Source of the DNA: Jatrophihabitans sp.
GTDB taxonomy: Bacteria; Actinomycetota; Actinomycetes; Mycobacteriales; Jatrophihabitantaceae
Reading direction: 5' to 3'
Assembly (NCBI GenBank): GCA_004299665.1
Contig: SCQZ01000479.1
Location: 1-10,635, forward strand
Length of the DNA: 10,635 nt
Position 1 is the first letter of the stretch, and each line of letters opens with the position of its first letter. Under the pieces are notes generated by a model that was not told the origin of the DNA, searched no databases, and saw nothing but the letters and a program-made list of their open reading frames with translations. The position numbers and the translations under genes were made by a program. Of the stretch, positions 1-5,093 are shown one piece after another.

Positions 1-259
1 CCGGCTGCGCCCCGTACGCCGCGAACTCCCCGGCGATCCGCATCGTCTCGCCCTCGCGGCCCCACCCGCGCTCGCGGTCGTTCACGCCGGCCAGCGCGTA
101 CATCACCGAGTCGAGGTCGGGGCAGATGCGCAGCCCGTGCAGCGTGACGTCGTCGCCGGTGTTGACGATCGCGGTGATCTCGTCGCCGGGGCAGGCGGCA
201 CGCACGCCGCGCAGGAACTTCGCGCCGCCGACGCCGCCGGCGAGGACCGTGATCCGCAC
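1..259 (-). CDS. fbiA: 2-phospho-L-lactate transferase (CofD/FbiA family), 3' end cut off by window
   Basis: FbiA transfers a phospholactyl-type (in actinobacteria, phosphoenolpyruvyl-type) moiety to the riboflavin-like precursor Fo, a cytoplasmic step in coenzyme F420 synthesis. The 86 visible residues form the N-terminal nucleotide-fold part of the family: LAGGVGGAKFLRG at 6-18, VNTGDD at 32-37 and HGLRICPDLDSVMYALAG at 41-58, followed by RGWGREGET. The start is GTG at 259-257. An in-frame TAG lies a short way upstream with no other start between. There is no good Shine-Dalgarno site, but TAGGTT ends 7 nt before the start, so the message may be leaderless. The DUF4031 gene ends 24 nt upstream on the same strand. 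The family call is firm. The choice between the names fbiA and cofD is by lineage. Confidence 0.9.
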   Translation of the reverse strand, partial: MRITVLAGGVGGAKFLRGVRAACPGDEITAIVNTGDDVTLHGLRICPDLDSVMYALAGVNDRERGWGREGETMRIAGEFAAYGAQP

Positions 260-266
260 GCCGTCG

Positions 267-272
267 AACCTA
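267..272 (-). promoter_or_regulatory. Candidate -10 box (TAGGTT) of a leaderless fbiA promoter
   Basis: Read on the minus strand, TAGGTT fits TANNNT and ends 7 nt before the GTG start of fbiA. This is the spacing expected if transcription begins at or next to the start codon. It lies between the DUF4031 stop codon and fbiA, so fbiA could be transcribed apart from DUF4031. No -35 match was sought beyond a quick look. Confidence 0.5.
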
Positions 273-283
273 CGCGAGTGGCC

Positions 284-562
284 CTATGCGGTTGTGAGGG
301 CAGCCCGGCGGGCCCGCAGCAGCGCCACGACCTGCACCCGGTCGACCTCGACCGCGCCCAGTTCGAGCGCCCGGGCGCGCAGCGGCCGCGGCAGGTCGTG
401 GTGCCAGCGGACCGGGTGGTCCTGGAAGAACCGGCCGGGGATGCCCAACGCGTCGGCCATCGCGTGCAGTTCGGCGCGGGAGTCGGCGAGCAGGTGGCAG
501 AAGTCCGTGAACCGCAGCCCGGCGTCCGGGTAGGAGCGCACCGTGTCGACGTAGCAGGCCAC
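284..562 (-). CDS. DUF4031 domain-containing protein
   Basis: This 92-residue protein of unknown function matches the DUF4031 family over its whole length. Visible family features are YVD at 4-6, FCHLLAD at 21-27, ELHAMADALGI at 31-41, an HHD cluster at 54-56 and a basic C-terminal helix ending RARRAALTTA. DUF4031 proteins are usually about 80-95 residues. The open frame runs on upstream to about 1075 with no stop, but that part lies antisense to another gene and has no family similarity. The GTG at 562 gives the expected N-terminus, and TATCGT sits 6 nt before it. fbiA follows 24 nt downstream on the same strand. No catalytic role is established for the family and none is assigned here. Confidence 0.82.
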   Translation of the reverse strand: MACYVDTVRSYPDAGLRFTDFCHLLADSRAELHAMADALGIPGRFFQDHPVRWHHDLPRPLRARALELGAVEVDRVQVVALLRARRAALTTA

Positions 563-568
563 GGGTTG

Positions 569-574
569 ACGATA
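569..574 (-). promoter_or_regulatory. Candidate -10 box (TATCGT) of a leaderless DUF4031 promoter
   Basis: On the minus strand TATCGT ends 6 nt before the GTG start at 562. This spacing places the transcription start on the start codon. It supports the short DUF4031 reading frame over the long open frame that continues upstream. Confidence 0.55.
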
Positions 575-616
575 TGCGCTGGCGTCGCGGGCGGCGCTCG
601 GGCATGGTCGGGCACT

Positions 617-1009
617 GTGATCGAGAACCCGTCGTCGGTGCCGGCCGGCCTGGTGCTGGAACTGTCCCGCGGCAAGATCCTGCCCGGCGCCGACGCCGAG
701 GCCGATCGCTGGATGGCGATGCTGAACGAGCGCGAGGACGAGTGCGTCGCGACCTTGGACCGGGAGCGGATGGCCCTGGAGATCGTGTTCCGGTTCCCCG
801 GCGACGATCACCTGTACTGGGTCAGCGTCCATGGGCCGAACTCCGGGGAACTGGACCTGACGCACGCCATCGACCGCGACCACCTCGCGCAGGCCAGGCG
901 CACCAAGGAGCCCGGCTGGGAGGAGGCGCGGGCGCAGGTGCTGCTGATGCCGGGGCCGGTCCGCGAGGCCGTGCTCGCGTGGGCGCTGCGGCCCGGCCGC
1001 CCCGGGTGA
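617..1009 (+). CDS. DUF6176-like small protein
   Basis: This 130-residue cytoplasmic protein resembles the DUF6176 family, whose function is unknown. The resemblance lies in LELSRGKILPGADAEADRWM (about residues 12-31), the following MLNER stretch, a strand ending LYWVSVHG after an FRFPGDDH turn, and a C-terminal PGPVREAV helix. The same frame is open upstream to 137, but that part is antisense to DUF4031. GTG at 617 is the nearest start that leaves the conserved beginning intact. It has neither a clear Shine-Dalgarno site nor a TANNNT box, so the exact start is the weakest point. It precedes vapB by 36 nt on the same strand. The family assignment is from memory of the pattern and should be treated as probable. 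Confidence 0.7.
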   Translation: MIENPSSVPAGLVLELSRGKILPGADAEADRWMAMLNEREDECVATLDRERMALEIVFRFPGDDHLYWVSVHGPNSGELDLTHAIDRDHLAQARRTKEPGWEEARAQVLLMPGPVREAVLAWALRPGRPG

Positions 1010-1030
1010 CGCCGGTGATGCCGGTGATGC
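1002..1030 (+). repeat. 9-bp iterons upstream of vapB, possible operator
   Basis: Two perfect adjacent copies of GCCGGTGAT lie at 1011-1019 and 1020-1028. A degraded copy, CCGGGTGAC, lies at 1002-1010 and overlaps the end of the preceding gene. They sit directly upstream of the vapB -10 box. Ribbon-helix-helix antitoxins usually repress their own operon by binding short repeated sites, so these iterons are a plausible VapB or VapBC operator. That role is inferred. Confidence 0.5.
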
Positions 1031-1032
1031 AG

Positions 1033-1038
1033 TAACCT
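1033..1038 (+). promoter_or_regulatory. Candidate -10 box (TAACCT) of a leaderless vapB promoter
   Basis: TAACCT ends exactly 7 nt before the ATG of vapB, and there is no Shine-Dalgarno sequence between. It lies just downstream of the 9-bp iterons, so repressor bound there would cover the promoter. Confidence 0.6.
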
Positions 1039-1045
1039 TGTCATC

Positions 1046-1291
1046 ATGCGCACCACGATCAACATCGACGAGCACGTCCTCGCCCGGGCGAAGGCCGAGG
1101 CGGGCTCGCGTGGCCTGACGCTCGGGGAGTACATCCAGCGTCGACTCGCGGCGCCGGAGCCCGAGCCGGCCGGGCAGGATCGCGACCTTCCGGTCTACCG
1201 CGGCCCGTTCAATGCGGCGATCGGCGAGATGTCCAATGCCGAACTGCTGGACCTGCTCGACCAGGACCTTCCGCTGGACAAGCGCCGGTGA
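1046..1291 (+). CDS. vapB: VapB-type antitoxin, ribbon-helix-helix
   Basis: This is the antitoxin of a type II toxin-antitoxin pair. It binds and neutralises VapC and normally represses its own operon. The 81 residues split into two parts. An N-terminal ribbon-helix-helix occupies about residues 1-36, with the DNA-contacting strand RTTINID at 2-8 and helices ARAKAEAGSRG and TLGEYIQRRLA. The acidic, less ordered C-terminus (about 45-81, PVYRGPF to LDLLDQDLPLDKRR) should wrap the toxin. The ATG start is set by the TAACCT box 7 nt upstream and by the fit of the first strand. Its TGA overlaps the GTG of vapC (GTGA), so the toxin is probably translated by coupling. The length is typical for the family. 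Confidence 0.93.
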   Translation: MRTTINIDEHVLARAKAEAGSRGLTLGEYIQRRLAAPEPEPAGQDRDLPVYRGPFNAAIGEMSNAELLDLLDQDLPLDKRR

Positions 1292-1716
1292 TCCTGCTCG
1301 ACGTCAACACCGTTATGGCGCTGTTCGTCGAGCGGCACCCGCACCACCGCGCGGCGCGCAACTGGTACGAACAGACCCGCGTGGATCGGGAGGAGTACGG
1401 CGCCCCACCAACGGTCTGGCATTCGTTCGTCCGCCTCGCGACCAACCGGTCGGCGACCGGCGCGGTGATCTCGTTGCAGGAAGCGTTCGCGTTCATGGCA
1501 GACATGCGCAGCGCCGCCGGCTACCGGGACATACACCCCGGAAAGGGGCACCTGCGGCTGTTCCGGCAGACGTGCGAGCAGGCATCGGCGCGCGGCAACC
1601 TGGTGCCGGACGCGGCGCTGGCCGCGATCGCGATCGAGAACGGCGCGACGCTCGCGTCCTTCGACCGGGACTTCGCCCGGTTTCCCGGACTGCGCTGGAT
1701 CGTCCCGGGCGAGTAG
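1288..1716 (+). CDS. vapC: VapC-type toxin, PIN-domain ribonuclease
   Basis: This is the toxin partner of vapB, a PIN-domain endoribonuclease expected to cut RNA such as tRNA or rRNA when freed from antitoxin. Its 142 residues show the PIN layout: MILLDVN with Asp5 at the N-terminus, the PTVWHSFVRLATN helix at 41-53, LVPDAALAAIAIENGATLAS with Asp108, and FDRDF with Asp126 and Asp128 near the end. Where many VapC proteins have a glutamate in the central helix, this one reads WHSF (44-47). The same gap is seen in a known subgroup whose helix reads like AFLRL.TNP. The GTG start overlaps the vapB stop. Its TAG (1714-1716) directly abuts the stop of the convergent methyltransferase gene. Target RNA cannot be told from sequence. 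Confidence 0.92.
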   Translation: MILLDVNTVMALFVERHPHHRAARNWYEQTRVDREEYGAPPTVWHSFVRLATNRSATGAVISLQEAFAFMADMRSAAGYRDIHPGKGHLRLFRQTCEQASARGNLVPDAALAAIAIENGATLASFDRDFARFPGLRWIVPGE

Positions 1717-2355
1717 CTACCGCTTGGCGGCGACCAGCAGGCCGTCGCCGACCGGGACCAGCGCGGGCAGCAACCGGTCGTCGTCGCGCACGGACCGCCC
1801 GAGGTCGCGCACGGTCAGGGTCTCCGGGTCGCGCTGGGACGGGTCGGCGACCCGGTCGTGCCACAGCGCGTTGTCGAAGGCCACCACCCCGCCGGGGCGC
1901 AGCAGCCGCACCGCCTGCTGGTAGTAGACGCCGTAGGCGGCCTTGTCCGCATCGACGAAGACCAGGTCGTAGGCGGCGTCGCGCAGCCGGGGGAGCACCT
2001 CGGCGGCGGATCCGTTGATCAACCGGTAGCGGGTGGAGGCAATCCCCGCTTCCCCGTACGCCTCCTTCGCGGCGCGCTGGTTCTCACCCTCGATGTCGAT
2101 CGAGGTCAGCACGCCGTCGGCGGGCATGCCGCCGAGCAGGTACAGCCCCGAGACGCCCGCGCCGGTACCCACCTCGACCACCGACCGCGCACCGGTGGCG
2201 GCGGCCAGGACCCGCAGCAGGGCGCCGCCGCCCGCCCCGATCGGCACGCACCCCAGTTCCCGCGCCCGTTCCCGGGCCCGCACCACGGTCTCGTCCTCGG
2301 CGAGGAAGGACTCGGCGTACGTCACGCTCGCAAGGTTCACCATCGCGTCCGGCAT
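1717..2355 (-). CDS. Cation-dependent O-methyltransferase (caffeoyl-CoA/catechol OMT-like)
   Basis: This 212-residue class I methyltransferase transfers a methyl group from S-adenosylmethionine to a hydroxyl, probably of a catechol-like compound, in the cytoplasm. Motif I is VVEVGTGAGVSGLYL (59-73). The acidic residue after strand 2 is in SIDIE (85-89). The expected metal ligands are Asp135 in LVFVDADKAAY and Asp161-Asn162 in VAFDNALW. The ATG at 2355 is preceded by TAGGGT with 7 nt between, and a second ATG at 2343 is possible. A homologue next to sigE is conserved in actinobacteria (Rv1220c in M. tuberculosis). Here it follows a decarboxylase gene by 32 nt on the same strand, so the two may be co-transcribed. 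Substrate is not known. Confidence 0.9.
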   Translation of the reverse strand: MPDAMVNLASVTYAESFLAEDETVVRARERARELGCVPIGAGGGALLRVLAAATGARSVVEVGTGAGVSGLYLLGGMPADGVLTSIDIEGENQRAAKEAYGEAGIASTRYRLINGSAAEVLPRLRDAAYDLVFVDADKAAYGVYYQQAVRLLRPGGVVAFDNALWHDRVADPSQRDPETLTVRDLGRSVRDDDRLLPALVPVGDGLLVAAKR

Positions 2356-2362
2356 GGGCCAG

Positions 2363-2368
2363 ACCCTA
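2363..2368 (-). promoter_or_regulatory. Candidate -10 box (TAGGGT) of a leaderless O-methyltransferase promoter
   Basis: On the minus strand TAGGGT ends 7 nt before the ATG at 2355. It lies within the 32-nt gap after the decarboxylase stop, so the methyltransferase may have its own start of transcription as well as read-through. This box favours the ATG at 2355 over the one at 2343. Confidence 0.5.
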
Positions 2369-2387
2369 CTGCTCCCGCGTCCGCGGA

Positions 2388-3749
2388 TCAGCGCATCGAG
2401 TCCAGGATGAGCGCGAGATCGTCCACCGTCGTCAGCGGGTTGACGATCGCCAGGCGGGTGCAGACGCGGTGGCGGTGCCGCGTGGGGGTGACGAACGCGA
2501 CCTGCTCGCGCAGCAGCCGGGCGCTCCAGGCGGCGTAGTCCTCGGCGCCCCAGCCGGTGCGCTCGAAGATGAGGACGGTGAGGTCCGGCTCCACCAGCAG
2601 GTCCAGGTGGGGCGCGCGGCGTATCAGGTCCGCGCCCGCGCGGGCGACGGTCAGGGTCTGCTCCAGGGCCGCGCGGTAGGCGTCGGTCCCGTAGACGGCC
2701 AGGGAGAACCAGAACGGCAGCCCCCGGGCGCGGCGCGTCAGGTGCAGGGCGAAGTCCGACGGGTTCCATTCGCCGGCCACCGTGACCGGGTCGAGGTAGC
2801 CGGCGTGCTGGGTGTGGGCCGCCCGGGCCTGGACCGGGTCGCGGTAGATCAGGGCGCAGCTGTCGAACGGCGCGAACAGCCACTTGTGCGGGTCGACGAT
2901 GAACGAGTCGGCGCGCTCGACGCCCGCGAACAGCCGGCGCACGCTGGGGGCCGCCAGCCCGGCCCCGCCGTACGCGCCGTCGACGTGCAGCCACCAGCCC
3001 TGCTCGGCCGCGACATCGGCGATGCCGGCGATGTCGTCGACGACGCCCAGGTTGGTCGTCCCCGCCGTCGCCACCACCGCGAAGATGCCGTCGCGCACGC
3101 TGCCGGGCAGCGCGGCGACCCGCGCCCGCAGCGCCGCCCCGCACAGCCGGCCCCGCGTGTCGCCGTCGACCTCGAGCACGTCGACGTCCATCACGACCCG
3201 CAGGGCGTGCTTCACCGACGAGTGGGTCTCGGCGGTGACGCACACCGCCCAGCGGTCCGGGCGCCGGCCGCCGCGGCGGTGCAGCGCGGCCTCGCGCGCC
3301 GCGACCAGCGCCGAGAGGTTGCCGATGGTCCCGCCCTGGACGAAGCAGCCGCCCGACTCCGGCGGCAACCCGGCGAGGTCGGCCAGCCAGCGCAGCGCCT
3401 GGTTCTCCGCGTACACGGCGCCCGAGCCCTCCAGCCACGAGCCGCCGTAGACGTTGGACGCCGCGACCAGCATGTCGAAGTACGTGGCCGCCTTGGTGGG
3501 GGCGTTCGGGATGAACGACAGGTAGCGCCGGTGGTCGACCGACAGGCATGCAGGGCCGAGCACCTCGGTCCACAGTCGCAGCGCCTCGGTTCCCCCGACG
3601 CCCGCCGCGGTGATCGATCCCCCGGCCAGGGCCTCGAGCTCCTCGGGCCGCAGCGGCCGGTCCAGCGGCTGGTCGTTGGCCATGCGGGCCAGGCAGTACG
3701 CCAGCAGGGCCCGGGCGGTGCGGTCGTCCTCCGGGGTGTACGAGTGCAC
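2388..3749 (-). CDS. Group II pyridoxal-phosphate-dependent amino acid decarboxylase
   Basis: This 453-residue enzyme belongs to the PLP decarboxylase group that includes aromatic-L-amino-acid, tyrosine, histidine and glutamate decarboxylases. It should convert an amino acid to its amine and CO2. Landmarks are GGCFVQGGTIGNLSALVAARE, the PLP-stacking His176 in TAETHSSVKHAL, Asp257 in LHVDGAYGG that pairs with the PLP ring nitrogen, and the Schiff-base Lys289 in FIVDPHKWLF. The frame is open further upstream, but that part is Arg/Pro-rich and unlike the family. GTG at 3749 is chosen because TACCCT lies 8 nt before it and the family's N-terminal helix follows. The O-methyltransferase comes 32 nt downstream. 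The substrate cannot be assigned; an aromatic amino acid is a guess from the neighbour. Confidence 0.88.
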   Translation of the reverse strand: MHSYTPEDDRTARALLAYCLARMANDQPLDRPLRPEELEALAGGSITAAGVGGTEALRLWTEVLGPACLSVDHRRYLSFIPNAPTKAATYFDMLVAASNVYGGSWLEGSGAVYAENQALRWLADLAGLPPESGGCFVQGGTIGNLSALVAAREAALHRRGGRRPDRWAVCVTAETHSSVKHALRVVMDVDVLEVDGDTRGRLCGAALRARVAALPGSVRDGIFAVVATAGTTNLGVVDDIAGIADVAAEQGWWLHVDGAYGGAGLAAPSVRRLFAGVERADSFIVDPHKWLFAPFDSCALIYRDPVQARAAHTQHAGYLDPVTVAGEWNPSDFALHLTRRARGLPFWFSLAVYGTDAYRAALEQTLTVARAGADLIRRAPHLDLLVEPDLTVLIFERTGWGAEDYAAWSARLLREQVAFVTPTRHRHRVCTRLAIVNPLTTVDDLALILDSMR

Positions 3750-3757
3750 GACGGTAC

Positions 3758-3763
3758 AGGGTA
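3758..3763 (-). promoter_or_regulatory. Candidate -10 box (TACCCT) of a leaderless decarboxylase promoter
   Basis: On the minus strand TACCCT ends 8 nt before the GTG at 3749. The spacing is at the long end for a leaderless start. It faces away from the sigE promoter in the same 145-bp divergent region. Confidence 0.42.
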
Positions 3764-3818
3764 TGCCCCGATCCGGGCGGCCCCTCGGGCGGTCACGCGG
3801 CCCCCGGCGGCGGGGGCG

Positions 3819-3845
3819 GGAACGGAACACCCCCGGCCCGACGTT
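3819..3845 (+). promoter_or_regulatory. ECF-type promoter (GGAAC-N18-CGTT) upstream of sigE
   Basis: GGAAC at 3819-3823 and CGTT at 3842-3845 are separated by 18 bp. This matches the -35/-10 pattern GGAA-N17-20-GTT reported for actinobacterial SigE/SigH-type sigma factors. A second GGAAC at 3824-3828 is too close to CGTT (13 bp) to be the main -35. Transcription from here would give a leader of roughly 40 nt carrying the AGGGAG site. The natural reading is positive autoregulation of sigE, or control by a SigH-like factor. Confidence 0.65.
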
Positions 3846-3879
3846 TCCCTGATACCCGGTGTCGCGCGGCGCCGGCGTC

Positions 3880-3885
3880 AGGGAG
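3880..3885 (+). promoter_or_regulatory. Ribosome binding site (AGGGAG) that decides the sigE start
   Basis: AGGGAG lies 9 nt before the ATG at 3895. It selects that ATG over the in-frame GTG at 3859, which would place the site inside the coding region and add 12 residues unlike the family. Confidence 0.7.
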
Positions 3886-3894
3886 AATGAAGCG

Positions 3895-4509
3895 ATGGCC
3901 GATCAGGGTGGAGCTCCGGCGGCGGTACCCGCCGCCGTCGCCACGTGGACCCCGCCGACGTGGGACGAGGTCGTGCGCGAGCACGCCGATCGCGTCTACC
4001 GGCTGGCCTTCCGGCTCTCGGGCAACCGGGCGGACGCCGAGGACCTGACGCAGGAGACGTTCGTGCGGGTGTTCCGGTCGCTGGCCGAGTACCAGCCCGG
4101 GACGTTCGAGGGCTGGCTGCACCGCATCACCACGAACCTGTTCCTGGACATGGTGCGCCGCCGCCAGCGGATCCGCTTCTCCGCCCTGCCGGACGACGCC
4201 GGCGACCGCCTCGCCTCGACCGAGGCCGGCCCGGAGCACGCGTTCGACCTGTTCAACCTCGACCCCGAGATCCAGGCCGCCCTGGACGCGCTGCCGCCGG
4301 ACTTCCGGGTGGCCGTCGTGCTGTGCGACCTGGAGGAGCTGTCGTACGAGGAGATCGCGGCGACGCTGGGCATCAAGGTCGGCACGGTGCGCTCCCGCAT
4401 CCACCGGGGCCGGGTGCTGCTGCGGCAGGCACTGGCGCACCGCGCGCCCGGTGTCCGGCCCGCCGAGCCCGGCGTCGGCCCGCTGGCGGTGGCGGAGGTG
4501 ACCGCGTGA
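3895..4509 (+). CDS. sigE: ECF RNA polymerase sigma factor SigE
   Basis: This group 4 (extracytoplasmic function) sigma factor directs RNA polymerase to envelope-stress promoters. It has 204 residues. Region 2 spans about 24-92, with YRLAFRLSGNRADAEDLTQETFVRVF (35-60) and the -10 recognition stretch FEGWLHRITTNLFLDMVRRR (71-90). Region 4 spans about 126-180, with the helix-turn-helix LSYEEIAATLGIKVGTVRSRIHRGR (149-173). The linker has no extra domain. The start is ATG 3895, with AGGGAG 9 nt upstream. The order sigE-rseA-htrA-tatB and a divergent methyltransferase gene identify it as the SigE orthologue of mycobacteria and streptomycetes. The GGAAC-N18-CGTT promoter suggests it activates itself. 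Its TGA overlaps the rseA start by 4 nt, which ties synthesis of factor and anti-factor together. Confidence 0.96.
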   Translation: MADQGGAPAAVPAAVATWTPPTWDEVVREHADRVYRLAFRLSGNRADAEDLTQETFVRVFRSLAEYQPGTFEGWLHRITTNLFLDMVRRRQRIRFSALPDDAGDRLASTEAGPEHAFDLFNLDPEIQAALDALPPDFRVAVVLCDLEELSYEEIAATLGIKVGTVRSRIHRGRVLLRQALAHRAPGVRPAEPGVGPLAVAEVTA

Positions 4510-5054
4510 AGTCCCTGCACCTGGCGCCGCACCTGTCGGCCCAGCACCTGTCCGACGAGGCCGTGGCCGCCTTCGCCGACGACGTGCTGACCGGCTCGGC
4601 ACGGCAGCGGGCAGGGCGCCACTGCCAGGAGTGCCCCGAGTGCCGGTACGCGGTGGCCGTCCAGCGCGAGGCCGTCTGGGCGTTGCGCGCCGCGCCGGCG
4701 CCGGCGCTGCCCACCGGGCTGGTCGACCGGCTGCGGGCGCTGCCGGTCACCACGCCGTTGCAGACCCTGCCGACGGCGCTGACGCCGGACGGCACGACGG
4801 TGCTCGCCACCACCTCCCGCCCGGGGCTGTTCGCGCCCGCGGCGGCGCTCGTGCCCGGCCCGCCGGCCCCCGGCGCCGCGCGCTCTCGACACTTCGCGGT
4901 CGCCGTGGTCGCCGCCGCCGCCGTGGGGCTGCTCGCCGCGGGATCGGCGCAGGCCACGAGCGGCAGCTCCGCCCCGGAGGGCCCCGGCCTGCAGCCCGCC
5001 CACGTCGTGCCCGCCGACCTGCACCTGACCCCGGTGTCCGCGACCCGTCACTGA
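4506..5054 (+). CDS. rseA: Anti-sigma factor RseA, zinc-binding (ZAS) type
   Basis: RseA holds SigE inactive until envelope stress. In M. tuberculosis, release involves PknB phosphorylation and ClpC1P2 proteolysis. The 182-residue protein opens with HLSDEAVAAFADDVL (14-28) and has the zinc anti-sigma motif His39-x3-Cys43-x2-Cys46 (HCQECPEC), so it should bind the sigma factor through its N-terminal 60 or so residues. A Pro/Thr-rich linker follows. A hydrophobic stretch at 130-148 (FAVAVVAAAAVGLLAAGSA) could cross the membrane, leaving a short outer tail of about 34 residues. The GTG start lies in a GTGA overlap with the sigE stop, a sign of translational coupling. Whether the hydrophobic segment is a true membrane anchor is inferred. 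Confidence 0.92.
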   Translation: MKSLHLAPHLSAQHLSDEAVAAFADDVLTGSARQRAGRHCQECPECRYAVAVQREAVWALRAAPAPALPTGLVDRLRALPVTTPLQTLPTALTPDGTTVLATTSRPGLFAPAAALVPGPPAPGAARSRHFAVAVVAAAAVGLLAAGSAQATSGSSAPEGPGLQPAHVVPADLHLTPVSATRH

Positions 5055-5065
5055 GCCGCACCGAC

Positions 5066-5093
5066 CTCGTGACCGACACCTCGTGACCGACAC
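5066..5093 (+). repeat. Perfect 14-bp tandem duplication over the htrA start
   Basis: The 14-bp unit CTCGTGACCGACAC occurs twice with no gap, at 5066-5079 and 5080-5093. Each copy carries a GTG start codon followed by ACC GAC AC. Because 14 is not a multiple of three, the first GTG is out of frame with htrA and the second (5083) begins it. The duplication also creates a five-codon reading frame. Confidence 0.9.
5069..5086 (+). other. Possible five-codon leader ORF overlapping the htrA start
   Basis: GTG-ACC-GAC-ACC-TCG-TGA encodes five residues, and its stop overlaps the htrA GTG in a GTGA arrangement. This is the same 4-nt overlap that joins sigE-rseA, vapB-vapC and azlC-azlD in this window. 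A ribosome starting at the first copy of the duplication would stop exactly at the htrA start and could restart there. There is no evidence that it is translated. Confidence 0.3.

Noticed and set aside
137..616. Upstream open extension of the DUF6176-like gene to an ATG at 137
   Set aside because: It runs antisense to fbiA and DUF4031, has Arg/Gly/Ala-rich composition typical of a shadow frame, and the family-like sequence begins only after 617.
563..1075. Open extension of the DUF4031 frame up to 1075 on the minus strand
   Set aside because: It is antisense to the DUF6176-like gene. The DUF4031 family is about 90 residues, and TATCGT sits 6 nt before GTG 562.
3750..3830. Upstream extension of the decarboxylase to 3830 on the minus strand
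   Set aside because: The added residues are Arg/Pro-rich and unlike the family, and would cross the divergent promoter region.
2469..3890. 473-codon plus-strand open frame opposite the decarboxylase
   Set aside because: It is antisense to a gene with clear PLP active-site residues, and its own translation shows no domain.
3859..3894. Alternative sigE start at GTG 3859
   Set aside because: The AGGGAG site 9 nt before ATG 3895 and the better family fit favour the later start.
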